Below are positions 49,240 through 59,094 of a DNA stretch of 64,000 nt, piece after piece. The stretch lies in NCBI RefSeq assembly GCF_029893355.1, contig NZ_JARZAI010000032.1, positions 17,225 to 81,224 on the forward strand, read 5' to 3'. Made by a program: the position numbers and the translations under genes. Each line of letters opens with the position of its first letter. The stretch's first letter is position 1. This DNA is from Kitasatospora sp. MAA4 (GTDB lineage: Bacteria; Actinomycetota; Actinomycetes; Streptomycetales; Streptomycetaceae). A model generated the notes under the pieces. It was not told the DNA's origin. It saw only the letters and a program-made list of their open reading frames with translations, and did not search any database.

Positions 49240-50897
49240 AGAAGCCTGCCCTGAAGAAGCCTGCCCTGAAGAAGCCGGCGCTCAAGAAGCCCGACTTCAG
49301 TCTGAAGCGCTCCGACTCGGCCACCCCCGGCGCCAGCCGGACCGGAATCTCGGTGCTCGCCGCCGCCGGTGTGCTCGTCCTGGTCCTGGGCGTCGCCGAG
49401 GCGCGCCCGCCGGCCGCTCCGGCCGGGCCTCCCGCCGGCGCGGCGCTCACCGCGCAGGTCGAGCGGACGGCGGTGGTCTGCCCGCAGCCCATGCAGGGGC
49501 TGACCGGCACCACCACGATCACCGCGCTCACCCCGGGCGCCGGCGGCACGGCGGCCGGCGGCAGCGGCACGGTCACCGACGTGACCCCGCCGGCGCCGGT
49601 GGCCTCCGCGCCGCCGTCCGGAACCCCGTCGGGCTCGCCCGCGCCGTCGTCCCCCGCGCCTTCCGCCGGCGCGGCCCAGGGGCAGCCCACCGGCGCCCGG
49701 CTGACGCTGGCCAAGCCCGGCGTGCCGGTCAGCGTGCAGGCCGCCAACACCGACACCGCGCCCGGCTCGCTCGCGGTCGCCACCGGCGCCTACGCGCCCG
49801 GCTTCACCGTCACCCAGACCACCACGGTCACCGACCAGCGCGGCACGGGCATGTCCGGCGTGACCTGCCAGCCGGACGGCACCGACTTCTGGTTCGCCGG
49901 CGCGAGCACCGCGGGCGACCGCGCCGACTACGTCGCGCTCACCAACGTCGGCGCGTCCTCGGCCGTGGTGGACATCAAGCTCTACGGCGACCAGGGCGAG
50001 GTGGACAGCGACGCGGCGAGCGGCATCACGGTGGCGCCCGGCGCCTCGCAGGCCGTCCTGGTCTCCACCCTCACCACCACCGCGTCGATCAACGACCTCG
50101 CCGTCGAGGTGGTCGCCCGCAGCGGCCGGATCTCGGCCGCACTGCACGCCTCGGACGGCTCCAAGGGCGCCGACTGGGTGCCCTCCTCGACGGCTCCGGC
50201 GCCCTCCCAGGTGATCGCCGGGCTGCCCGCCGACCTCACCGGGCTCGAACTGGTCGTGATGGCCCCCGGCAACGACGACGCCGACCTGAAGATCCAGCTC
50301 TCCGGCCCGAACGGCTGGTTCACCCCGGCCGGCCACGAGACCATCCACGTGAAGGCCGGCATGGTCAGCGCCGTCCAGCTCGGCCAGATCACCCGCGGCC
50401 AGGTCTCCGCGATGCGGCTGACGCCCTCCGACAACCAGAACGCCACCCCGGTGGTGGCCGGCCTGCGGGTCGACCGCTCGGTCAACGGCAAGTCCGACTC
50501 CGCCTGGCTGGCCGGGAGTTCACCGATCGGCAAGCGGGCCACCGTGGCGGACGGACGCGGCGGCGGGGCCTCCACGCTCTACCTCACCGCCTCGGACGCG
50601 GCCGCGAACGTCCGGGTGACCGCCTCGGCGAGCACCGGCGGCGGCACGCCGACCACCAAGGACGTCCAGGTGCCGGCCGGCTCCACGGTCTCGCTGCCCT
50701 CGCCCGAGCCGACCGGCGGCAACGGCCCGTTCGGCATCAGCGTGGAGACCCTCTCGGGCGGCCCGGTGGTGGCGGCCCGGATGCTGGCGGTCAACACCAA
50801 CAACGTGCCGATGTTCACCATCCAGGCGATGAGCGACGACCACAGCAGCGTCGTGGTGCCGCAGGCCGCCCAGGACCCGGGCGTGCTGGTCCACTGA
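49236..50897 (+). CDS. DUF5719 family membrane-anchored protein
   Basis: 553-aa protein translationally coupled to the glycosyltransferase. The N-terminus repeats KKPAL three and a half times (MKKPALKKPALKKPALKKPD), encoded by a 15-bp tandem repeat (49239-49290), then a helix (ISVLAAAGVLVLVLGVAEA). The outside part has an Ala/Pro/Ser-rich linker (residues about 110-155) and beta-rich blocks (WFAGASTAGDRADYVALTNVGASSAVVDIKLYG) typical of DUF5719. No catalytic motif is seen; it probably supports the upstream enzyme. Confidence 0.85.
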   Translation: MKKPALKKPALKKPALKKPDFSLKRSDSATPGASRTGISVLAAAGVLVLVLGVAEARPPAAPAGPPAGAALTAQVERTAVVCPQPMQGLTGTTTITALTPGAGGTAAGGSGTVTDVTPPAPVASAPPSGTPSGSPAPSSPAPSAGAAQGQPTGARLTLAKPGVPVSVQAANTDTAPGSLAVATGAYAPGFTVTQTTTVTDQRGTGMSGVTCQPDGTDFWFAGASTAGDRADYVALTNVGASSAVVDIKLYGDQGEVDSDAASGITVAPGASQAVLVSTLTTTASINDLAVEVVARSGRISAALHASDGSKGADWVPSSTAPAPSQVIAGLPADLTGLELVVMAPGNDDADLKIQLSGPNGWFTPAGHETIHVKAGMVSAVQLGQITRGQVSAMRLTPSDNQNATPVVAGLRVDRSVNGKSDSAWLAGSSPIGKRATVADGRGGGASTLYLTASDAAANVRVTASASTGGGTPTTKDVQVPAGSTVSLPSPEPTGGNGPFGISVETLSGGPVVAARMLAVNTNNVPMFTIQAMSDDHSSVVVPQAAQDPGVLVH

Positions 50898-50903
50898 CCG
50901 ACT

Positions 50904-50933
50904 CGGCGGCCCGGGCAGCTGCCCGGGCCGCCG
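50904..50933. terminator. 30-bp perfect palindrome between convergent genes
   Basis: 50904-50918 is the exact complement of 50919-50933, centred on AGCT, so the hairpin has almost no loop. It sits between the DUF5719 stop and the convergent metallopeptidase-like gene. Confidence 0.75.
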
Positions 50934-50934
50934 G

Positions 50935-51408
50935 TCACTCCTCGTCGTAGCGCGGGTCGATGGCGTCCGGCGAGAGCCCGAGCAGGTCGGCGACCTGCTC
51001 GATCAGGATCTCGTGCACCAGCGCGGCGCGGTCCTCGCGGGTCTTGGCCCGGATCTCCACCGGACGCCGGTAGACCACGATCTGGCTCTTGCGGCCCTGC
51101 CGGGCGGGCAGCACCCGGCCCAGCGGCACCCCGCCGGCCGAGCCCGCCGGCGGATCGTCCGGTTCGGCCTCGGGCACCTCGTCGACCGCGAACTCGACGT
51201 CTATCAGCTGCGGCCAGCGCCGCTCCAGGCGTTCCACCGACTCGCGGACGTAGTCGTCGAACAGTTCGGAGCGGCTGAGCGAGATCGGGACCTGAGGCGG
51301 CGCCAGCGGGCCGCGCAGGCCACGGCCGTGCCGGTCTCGGCGCCTGGCCCCGCGCGGCGGTCCGGCGGGAGGCTGCGGTGCGGGCGGTGGCGGTGCGGAG
51401 CTGTCCAT
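50935..51408 (-). CDS. metallopeptidase-family (zincin-like) protein with degenerate motif
   Basis: 157-aa cytoplasmic protein. The N-terminus is Pro/Arg-rich (about 50 residues). The rest resembles the small zincin family: FDDYVRESVERLERRWPQL, GRKSQIVVYRRPVEIRAKTREDRAALVHEILIEQVADLLGLSPDAIDPRYDEE at the end. The place of the HExxH motif reads H-E-I-L-I-E, so the second His is missing and it may be catalytically inactive. ATG 51408 is preferred over 51543. Confidence 0.8.
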   Translation of the reverse strand: MDSSAPPPPAPQPPAGPPRGARRRDRHGRGLRGPLAPPQVPISLSRSELFDDYVRESVERLERRWPQLIDVEFAVDEVPEAEPDDPPAGSAGGVPLGRVLPARQGRKSQIVVYRRPVEIRAKTREDRAALVHEILIEQVADLLGLSPDAIDPRYDEE

Positions 51409-51533
51409 ATCGTTGCCGAGCCTAGCCCCAGACGGCCCGGAAATGGACCACACGAACAGCATCGGGGCGGCGCTCGAACGCGACACGAACCCGAGAACAC
51501 GAGCGCGTCTTAGGCAGTTCGGCGTCGGTGCGG

Positions 51534-51539
51534 TACCGT
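51534..51539 (+). promoter_or_regulatory. -10-like TACCGT 8 nt before the DUF3499 GTG
   Basis: TACCGT at 51534-51539, 8 nt before GTG 51548, no ribosome site visible. Confidence 0.35.
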
Positions 51540-51547
51540 CCACCCTC

Positions 51548-51919
51548 GTGAGCCCTGTACGTCGTTGTTCGCGGACCGCGTGCGGCCGACCGGCCGTCGC
51601 GACCCTGACGTACGTCTATGCCGATTCCACGGCCGTCCTGGGCCCGCTCGCCACCTATGCCGAGCCGCACTGCTACGACCTCTGCGCCGAGCACGCCGAG
51701 CGGCTGACCGCCCCGCGCGGCTGGGAGGTGGTCCGGCTGGCCGTCGACGCCGGGCCGATGCGCCGCAGCAGCGACGACCTGGAGGCGCTGGCCAACGCCG
51801 TCCGCGAGGCCGCCCGCCCGCACGACTACGCACCGCGCCCGGTGCGCTCCGCCGAAGGCGACCCGGCCGAGGCCGGCCGCCGCGGTCACCTGCGAGTCCT
51901 GCGCTCTCCCGAGAACTGA
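51548..51919 (+). CDS. DUF3499 family protein
   Basis: 123-aa actinobacterial protein. SPVRRCSRTACGRPAVATLTYVYADSTAVLGPL is followed by EPHCYDLCAEHAERLTAPRGWEVVRL: two Cys pairs (CSRTAC and CYDLC with His) look like a small zinc-binding site. The end is basic. Function unknown. It stands 140 bp upstream of and in line with the mannose-metabolism genes in this window. Confidence 0.85.
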   Translation: MSPVRRCSRTACGRPAVATLTYVYADSTAVLGPLATYAEPHCYDLCAEHAERLTAPRGWEVVRLAVDAGPMRRSSDDLEALANAVREAARPHDYAPRPVRSAEGDPAEAGRRGHLRVLRSPEN

Positions 51920-52082
51920 GCGGACCGGCGCCCGACCACTCAGCGTGGCGAGGCCGCCATCTGCACCCGGTACGCTGCTTCCCTGCCCGGGCGCACCCGC
52001 ACCAATCGCGCATCCGCGGCGACGTATCGTGACCGTGGGCAACCAGCCCATCCCCATCGACACACACCAGGGTGGAGCCGCA

Positions 52083-53468
52083 GTGCGCGACCTCAAGCAG
52101 CTCGTGAAGGCGTACGACGTTCGAGGCGTCGTCCCGGACCAGTGGGACGAGAACCTGTCCCGTGCCTTCGGCGCCGCATTCGTGCAGGTCACCGGTGCCT
52201 CGGCGATCGTCGTGGGCCACGACATGCGTCCCTCCTCGCCGAGCCTGACGCGGGCCTTCGCCGAGGGCGCGGCCGCCCGCGGCGCGGACGTCACCGAGAT
52301 CGGGCTCTGCTCCACCGACCAGCTCTACTACGCGAGCGGCAAGCTGGACCTGCCCGGCGCGATGTTCACCGCGAGCCACAACCCGGCCGAGTACAACGGC
52401 ATCAAGCTCTGCCGCGCGGGCGCGGCCCCGGTCGGCGAGAACACCGGGCTGGCGGACATCCGCGAGCTGGTGCAGAGCTGGATCAACGAGGACGACACCG
52501 TGACGGTCCCGGTCGTGGACGCGGCGCCCGGCAAGCTGACCCAGCAGGACACCCTGCGCGGCTACGCCGACCACCTGCTCGGCCTGGTCGACCTCACCGC
52601 GATCCGCCCGCTCAAGGTCGTCGTGGACGCGGGCAACGGCATGGGCGGCCACACCGTCCCGACCGTGCTGGCCGGTCTGCCGCTGGACATCGTCCCGATG
52701 TACTTCGAGCTGGACGGCACCTTCCCCAACCACGAGGCCAACCCGCTCGACCCGAAGAACCTGGTCGACCTCCAGGCCAAGGTCAAGGAGGTCGGCGCCG
52801 ACATCGGCCTGGCCTTCGACGGCGACGCCGACCGCTGCTTCGTGATCGACGAGCGCGGCGAGCCGGTCTCGCCGTCCGCGATCACCGCCCTGGTCGCCGT
52901 GCGCGAGCTGGCCCGCGCCCGGGCCAACGGCGAGGAGGGCGCAACGATCATCCACAACCTGATCACCTCCTGGACCGTCCCCGAGGTCGTCCGCGAGCAC
53001 GGCGGCAAGCCGGTCCGCACCCGGGTCGGCCACTCCTTCATCAAGCAGGAGATGGCCGAGACCGACGCGATCTTCGGCGGCGAGCACTCCGCGCACTACT
53101 ACTTCCGCGACTTCTGGCGCGCCGACACCGGCATGCTGGCGGCCCTGCACGTGCTCGCCGCCCTCGGCGGCCAGGACGGCACGCTCTCCGCGCTGACCGC
53201 CGAGTACGACCGCTACGCCGCCTCCGGCGAGATCAACAGCACCGTCGCCGACCAGGCGGAGCGCTCCGCCGCGGTGCGCGCCGCGTACGGCTCGCTGGAG
53301 GGCGTCAGCATCGACGAGCTGGACGGCCTGACCATCGCCGGCGACGACTGGTGGTTCAACCTGCGCGCCTCCAACACCGAGCCGCTGCTGCGCCTGAACG
53401 TCGAGGCCAAGGACCCGGCCAAGATGGCCGACCTGCGCGATGCGGTGCTCGCGCTGGTCCGCGCCTGA
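52083..53468 (+). CDS. manB: phosphomannomutase/phosphoglucomutase
   Basis: 461-aa alpha-D-phosphohexomutase that interconverts mannose 6- and 1-phosphate, feeding GDP-mannose. The four domain signatures are there: AYDVRGVVPDQ, MFTASHNPAEYNGIKLC (phosphoserine), AFDGDADRCFVIDERG (metal loop) and FGGEHSAHYYFRD, with the C-terminal LRASNTEPLLRLNVEA phosphate site. GTG 52083 is preferred because AGGGTGGAG lies about 7 nt upstream; GTGs at 52029 and 52035 are in frame. Confidence 0.93.
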   Translation: MRDLKQLVKAYDVRGVVPDQWDENLSRAFGAAFVQVTGASAIVVGHDMRPSSPSLTRAFAEGAAARGADVTEIGLCSTDQLYYASGKLDLPGAMFTASHNPAEYNGIKLCRAGAAPVGENTGLADIRELVQSWINEDDTVTVPVVDAAPGKLTQQDTLRGYADHLLGLVDLTAIRPLKVVVDAGNGMGGHTVPTVLAGLPLDIVPMYFELDGTFPNHEANPLDPKNLVDLQAKVKEVGADIGLAFDGDADRCFVIDERGEPVSPSAITALVAVRELARARANGEEGATIIHNLITSWTVPEVVREHGGKPVRTRVGHSFIKQEMAETDAIFGGEHSAHYYFRDFWRADTGMLAALHVLAALGGQDGTLSALTAEYDRYAASGEINSTVADQAERSAAVRAAYGSLEGVSIDELDGLTIAGDDWWFNLRASNTEPLLRLNVEAKDPAKMADLRDAVLALVRA

Positions 53469-53482
53469 TCCGTTCTCCGACA

Positions 53483-53517
53483 CGCCCCGGCCGGTAGTCT
53501 TGCTACCGGTCGGGGCG
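53483..53517 (+). terminator. hairpin after the phosphomannomutase gene
   Basis: 53483-53497 pairs with 53503-53517 (15 bp with one G-T), loop TCTTG, 14 bp after the stop. Confidence 0.8.
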
Positions 53518-53560
53518 CCGTCGCGTCCCGCCTCCCCCCATGCACTGGAGCCCGCCGCCC

Positions 53561-53743
53561 ATGACGCTCGAACCGTTCCTCCTGGAGATCCTGGTCTGCC
53601 CGCAGTGCCGGGCCGCACTGGCCGAGGCCGGCACCGAGGACCAGCCGGAACTGGCCTGCACCGGTGACGACTGCGGCCTGGTCTACCCGGTCCGCGACGG
53701 CATCCCGGTCCTCCTCGTGGACGAGGCCCGCCGCCCCGCTTAG
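53561..53743 (+). CDS. Trm112-family zinc-binding protein
   Basis: 60-aa protein with LLEILVCPQCRAAL and ELACTGDDCGLVYPVRDGIPVLL, a zinc ribbon of two CxxC-like pairs. Bacterial Trm112-like proteins are short and often uncharacterised; eukaryotic ones activate methyltransferases. ATG 53561; an in-frame ATG at 53540 is also possible. It is followed by the SIS gene. Confidence 0.85.
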   Translation: MTLEPFLLEILVCPQCRAALAEAGTEDQPELACTGDDCGLVYPVRDGIPVLLVDEARRPA

Positions 53744-53774
53744 CATCTGATCCCGCAGCTCGGAGGCCAGCCGC

Positions 53775-54992
53775 ATGCTCGACGACAGCCTGCTCGACGA
53801 CCCGGCCGCCCTGCAGCGCGCCGACCAGGACCACGCGCTGCTCGCCCTCGCGGGCTCCGGCGCGCGGGTCCGCACCGCGCTCCGGCTGGCCGACGCGGCC
53901 GGCCTGGGCCGACTCCAGCCGGACGGCCGCCCGCGCGCCGTCCTGGTGGCCGGTCACGGCAGCGCCCTGACGGCCGGTGAGGCGCTGGCCGCGCTGGCCG
54001 GCACCGCCACGCTGATCCAGCCGCTGCCCGCCGCGGACGCCCGCCCGGCCGGCGGCAGCTCCGCCTTCAGCACCAGCCTGACCTGGCAACTCCCGGGCTG
54101 GGTCGGTCCGCTGGACCTGCTGGTGATCGCCACGCCGGACGGTTTCGAACAGGGCCTGATCGCCCTTGCCCAGCAGGCCTACGCCCGTGGCTGCGCCATC
54201 GCGGTGATCTGCCCCGAGGACCGGCCGCTGGCCGAAGCCGCGCTCCAGGTGCGCGGGCTGCCGCTGCCGTACGTGCCGTCGGCCACCGAGGAGCCCGCCC
54301 AGGCGCCCGAGCCCGACCTGCCCGCCGAGGACCCCGGTGCGCTGTGGGCCTTCCTCGCGCCGCTGCTCGCGCTGGCCGCCCGGATCGGCGTCGTCCCGCT
54401 CGGCACCGGCGCCCTGGAGCGGGCCGCGGACCTGCTGGACGAACTGGCGGTCCGCCACCGTCCGGACGCCGCCGCCTACCTCAACCCGGCCAAGGGCCTG
54501 GCCGCCCGGCTCGCCGGTACCGTCCCGCTGCTCTGGAGCGAGGGCCCGATCGCCGCGGTGGCCGCCGACCGCTTCGCCGCGATGCTCGCCGACCGGGCCG
54601 GCCTGCCCGCCGTCACCGGGCAGCTGCCGCAGGCGCTCACCGCGCACCGCGGCATGTTCGCCGGCGGTCTGGGCGGCGGCGCCGACCCGGACGACTTCTT
54701 CCGCGACCGGGTCGACGAGCCGGAGCCGCTCACCCTTCAGGTCCTGCTGCTGCGGCACGTCCCGCTGGACGACGCCGACGCGCAGGGCGAACTCCCGCCG
54801 GAGGCCGTCCCCGAGCCCGCGTCGGCCACCCCCGCCGTGCGCCGCGCGCACCGGCTGGCGGCCAATCACGACGTCCGGCTCACCGAGTACACCGGCATCC
54901 GCCAGGAACCGCTGGAGGCCCTGGTGGAGTTGGTCGTCCTGACCGACTTCGCTGCCGTCTACCTGGGCCTGGCAGCCGAGCCGGGTCACTGA
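53775..54992 (+). CDS. SIS-domain protein (phosphomannose isomerase-like)
   Basis: 405-aa protein, with a first SIS half (ALAGSGARVRTALRLADAAGLGRL, VLVAGHGSALTAGEALA, LDLLVIATPDGFEQGLIALAQQAYARGCAIAVI) and a second half (LNPAKGLAARLAGTVPLLWSEG, AVAADRFAAMLADRAGLPAV). It resembles the bifunctional phosphoglucose/phosphomannose isomerase family that lies between manB and manA in actinobacteria. GGAGG precedes ATG 53775. Isomerase activity is inferred from the neighbours. Confidence 0.82.
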   Translation: MLDDSLLDDPAALQRADQDHALLALAGSGARVRTALRLADAAGLGRLQPDGRPRAVLVAGHGSALTAGEALAALAGTATLIQPLPAADARPAGGSSAFSTSLTWQLPGWVGPLDLLVIATPDGFEQGLIALAQQAYARGCAIAVICPEDRPLAEAALQVRGLPLPYVPSATEEPAQAPEPDLPAEDPGALWAFLAPLLALAARIGVVPLGTGALERAADLLDELAVRHRPDAAAYLNPAKGLAARLAGTVPLLWSEGPIAAVAADRFAAMLADRAGLPAVTGQLPQALTAHRGMFAGGLGGGADPDDFFRDRVDEPEPLTLQVLLLRHVPLDDADAQGELPPEAVPEPASATPAVRRAHRLAANHDVRLTEYTGIRQEPLEALVELVVLTDFAAVYLGLAAEPGH

Positions 54993-55084
54993 TCGGCTGA
55001 TCCGCAGGTCGGCTAGGGTCTTAGGCTCTAAGGGCCCTGAACCGGGCAATTCACACACTTCGAACTGGGAGCAGGGCCGCGCCG

Positions 55085-56293
55085 ATGGACCGACTCGCCA
55101 ACACCGTCCGTCCCTACGCCTGGGGTTCGACCACCGCGATCCCGGCCCTGCTGGGCGAGCAGCCCACCGGCGAGCCGCAGGCCGAGCTCTGGCTGGGCGC
55201 CCACCCCGGTGCGCCGTCCCGGCTGGACCGCGGCGCCGGCCCGCGCCCGCTGGACCAGGTGATCGCCGAGGACCCGGCCGCCGAGCTCGGCGCGGACGCG
55301 GTGGAGCGGTTCGGCCCGACGCTGCCCTTCCTGCTCAAGGTGCTGGCCGCCGGCATCCCGCTCTCCCTCCAGGTGCACCCGGACCTGGCGCAGGCGCGCG
55401 CGGGCTTCGCCGCCGAGGAGGCCGCCGGGGTGCCGGTCGAGGCCGGCCACCGGAACTACAAGGACGCCAACCACAAGCCCGAACTCATCTGCGCGCTGGA
55501 CGAGTTCGAGGGCCTGTGCGGCTTCCGCGACCCGCTCGCGACGGCTGACCTGATGGCCGCGCTGGGCGTCCCCGCGCTCGACCCGCTGATCGCCCTGCTG
55601 CGCACCGAGCCCGCCGACCGCGCCCTGCGCGAGACCCTGGCCGCCGTGCTCGGCAGCGACCGGGCGAGCGTCGCGGTGACCGTCAAGGAGGTGGCCGACG
55701 CGCTGGACCGCGCGCTCGCCGCCGCGCCCGACTCCCCGTACGCGCCGGCCTGGGCGGGCTACGCCTACGCCGCCGAGCACTTCCCCGGCGACCCCGGGGT
55801 GCTGGCCGCGCTGCTGCTCAACCACTTCCGGCTGAAGCCGGGCGAGGCGCTCTACCAGGGCGCCGGCATCCCGCACGCCTACCTGCGCGGCACCGGCGTG
55901 GAGATCCTCGCCAACTCCGACAACGTGCTGCGCAGCGGCCTCACCCCCAAGCACGTGGACGTCCCCGAGCTGCTGCGCGTGGTCCTCTTCGAGGCGGGCG
56001 ACCCGGACGTGGTACGCCCGGTCGAGGGCGCCGACGGCGAGGAGCTCTACCCGGTGCCGATCGACGACTTCCGGCTCTCGCGCTTCACCCTGACGGCCGA
56101 CGGCCCGCAGCGCCGGGTGGACGGCCGGGCGGCCCAGATCCTGCTCTGCACCGAGGGCGAGGTCGAGCTGACCGACACCGCGGGGGAGACCCTGACGCTG
56201 AGCCAGGGCCAGTCCGCGTACCTGCCCGCCACCGGCACCGCCACCACGCTGGCCGGCTCCGGCGTCCTGTTCCGCGCGACCGTCACCCTCTGA
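55085..56293 (+). CDS. manA: mannose-6-phosphate isomerase, class I
   Basis: 402-aa zinc cupin that interconverts fructose 6-phosphate and mannose 6-phosphate. Signatures: NTVRPYAWGSTTAIPALLG and ELWLGAHPGAPSRL, the zinc residues in SLQVHPDLAQA (Gln, His) and KDANHKPELICALDEFEG (Glu), and EALYQGAGIPHAYLRGTGVEILANSDNVLR (last zinc His and catalytic Arg). GGGAGCAGGG lies 9 nt before ATG 55085. With manB and the SIS gene it completes the route to mannose 1-phosphate. Confidence 0.95.
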   Translation: MDRLANTVRPYAWGSTTAIPALLGEQPTGEPQAELWLGAHPGAPSRLDRGAGPRPLDQVIAEDPAAELGADAVERFGPTLPFLLKVLAAGIPLSLQVHPDLAQARAGFAAEEAAGVPVEAGHRNYKDANHKPELICALDEFEGLCGFRDPLATADLMAALGVPALDPLIALLRTEPADRALRETLAAVLGSDRASVAVTVKEVADALDRALAAAPDSPYAPAWAGYAYAAEHFPGDPGVLAALLLNHFRLKPGEALYQGAGIPHAYLRGTGVEILANSDNVLRSGLTPKHVDVPELLRVVLFEAGDPDVVRPVEGADGEELYPVPIDDFRLSRFTLTADGPQRRVDGRAAQILLCTEGEVELTDTAGETLTLSQGQSAYLPATGTATTLAGSGVLFRATVTL

Positions 56294-56303
56294 GGGCCGG
56301 CGC

Positions 56304-57275
56304 GTGAGCACCGAGGGCGGCACCAGGGCGCTGGTCGCGGCGCTGTCCGCCAACCTGGCCATCGCGGTCGGCAAGTTCACCGCGTTCGCCTTCACCGGTT
56401 CGTCCTCGATGCTCGCCGAGGGGGTGCACTCGGTCGCCGACTCGGGCAACCAGGTGCTGCTCCTGGTGGGCGGCAAGCGGGCGAAACGGGCGGCCGACGA
56501 GGAGCACCCGTTCGGCTACGGCCGCGAGCGCTACGTCTACGGGTTCCTGGTCGCCATCGTGCTGTTCAGCGTCGGCGGGCTCTTCGCGGTCTACGAGGGT
56601 TACCACAAGATCCGCGACCCGCACGAGCTGCACGGCTGGTACTGGGCGGTCGGCGTGCTGGTCTTCGCGATCTGCATGGAGGGCTGGTCCTTCCTGACGG
56701 CCTACCGCGAGGCGAGCCGGATCAAGGGCGACCTCGGCTGGGCCGCGTACATCCGGCGGGCCAAGGCCCCCGAGCTGCCGGTGGTCCTGCTGGAGGACAC
56801 CGGCGCGCTGATCGGCCTGGTGCTCGCGCTGATCGGTGTCGGGCTCACCGTGATCACCGGGAACGGCGTCTGGGACGGCGTGGGCACGCTCAGCATCGGC
56901 CTGCTGCTGGTGGTCATCGCGATCGTGCTGGCGCTGGAGACCAAGTCGCTGCTGATCGGCGAGTCGGCCGACGCGTCCACTGCGGCGCGGATCCGCGCGG
57001 CGCTGGTGGACGGCGGCTCGGTCACCGAGGTGATCCACATGCGCACCCTGCACGTCGGTCCCGAGGAGCTGCTGGTCGCCGCGAAGATCGGCGTCCGGCA
57101 CGACGACACGGCGGCGAGGGTGGCTCAGGCCATCGACGAGGCGGAGGCGCGGGTCCGGGCCGCCGTCCCGATCGCCCGCGCCATCTACCTGGAGCCGGAC
57201 GTCTACTCGGCCGAGAAGGCCGCGGCCGGCCCCGACCCGGAGGCCACCCCGGGCGGCCCGGGCCTGGGCCACTGA
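56304..57275 (+). CDS. cation diffusion facilitator transporter
   Basis: 323-aa CDF protein. The first helices contain ALVAALSANLAIAVGKFTAF and SSMLAEGVHSVADSGNQVLLLVG, whose Asp/His residues form the metal site of helix 2; HPFGYGRERYVYGFL follows. Helices 4-6 include VLLEDTGALIGLVLALIGVGLTV, where the second metal pair HD is replaced by ED. The C-terminal cytoplasmic domain is short. GTG 56304, 10 bp after manA, so co-transcription is likely. The metal is unknown. Confidence 0.9.
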   Translation: MSTEGGTRALVAALSANLAIAVGKFTAFAFTGSSSMLAEGVHSVADSGNQVLLLVGGKRAKRAADEEHPFGYGRERYVYGFLVAIVLFSVGGLFAVYEGYHKIRDPHELHGWYWAVGVLVFAICMEGWSFLTAYREASRIKGDLGWAAYIRRAKAPELPVVLLEDTGALIGLVLALIGVGLTVITGNGVWDGVGTLSIGLLLVVIAIVLALETKSLLIGESADASTAARIRAALVDGGSVTEVIHMRTLHVGPEELLVAAKIGVRHDDTAARVAQAIDEAEARVRAAVPIARAIYLEPDVYSAEKAAAGPDPEATPGGPGLGH

Positions 57276-57578
57276 TTCCCGTCGATCTTCCGCGTGGGGC
57301 GGCGCGAATCCTCCGGTGACGCCGCGCGGGCCGGGGCCCTCGGTGTAGATTCGTCCCAGAGCCGAACGTCGCTGCTGATGGCGGTCGATCGAGTGCGAGC
57401 GGCAAGCCGCCCGCCCGGTCGAGGGAGAGAGGTCCTCCGACGGATTGTGCTGGAGCACGGCGCCTCGGCGTCGAACAGCGGTGATGGCAACCGTTTGTTC
57501 GGCGTGCCCGGACGCCGTGCTGCGACACACGCCGGACCTTGGCCCTACCCGCCCGCCCATGCAGCGAGGAGCTGACGC
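57276..57578 (+). other. 303-bp leader region upstream of ahcY
   Basis: No gene supported. The 3' half holds nested inverted repeats (57447-57521) described separately; the 5' part has no clear -35/-10 pair by eye. Confidence 0.6.
57447..57521 (+). promoter_or_regulatory. structured RNA leader of ahcY (candidate)
   Basis: AGCACGGCG (57454-57462) pairs perfectly with CGCCGTGCT (57513-57521). Inside, CGAACA (57472-57477) pairs with TGTTCG (57496-57501) and CGGT (57479-57482) with ACCG (57490-57493) around loop GATGGCA. GTGC-TGGA-GCAC (57447-57458) can form instead and would break the outer stem, so two exclusive folds are possible. It does not match the SAH or SAM riboswitch consensus I remember. 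Confidence 0.45.
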
Positions 57579-59027
<1,449 letters not shown>

Positions 59028-59034
59028 TGCGCTG

Positions 59035-59079
59035 AAGCCGACCGACCGGGACTCCCCTGTGACCCCGGTCGGTCGGCTT
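59035..59079 (+). terminator. 16-bp intrinsic terminator after ahcY
   Basis: 59035-59050 pairs perfectly with 59064-59079 and is followed by TT (four T in all with the stem end), 8 nt after the stop. Confidence 0.92.
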
Positions 59080-59094
59080 TTCGCTGCTTGGCCG

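Noticed and set aside
57276..57578. SAM-IV or SAH riboswitch upstream of ahcY
   Set aside because: A stretch GAGTGCGAGCGGCAAGCC resembles part of SAM-IV, but the rest of the conserved core is missing; only an unnamed structured leader is claimed.
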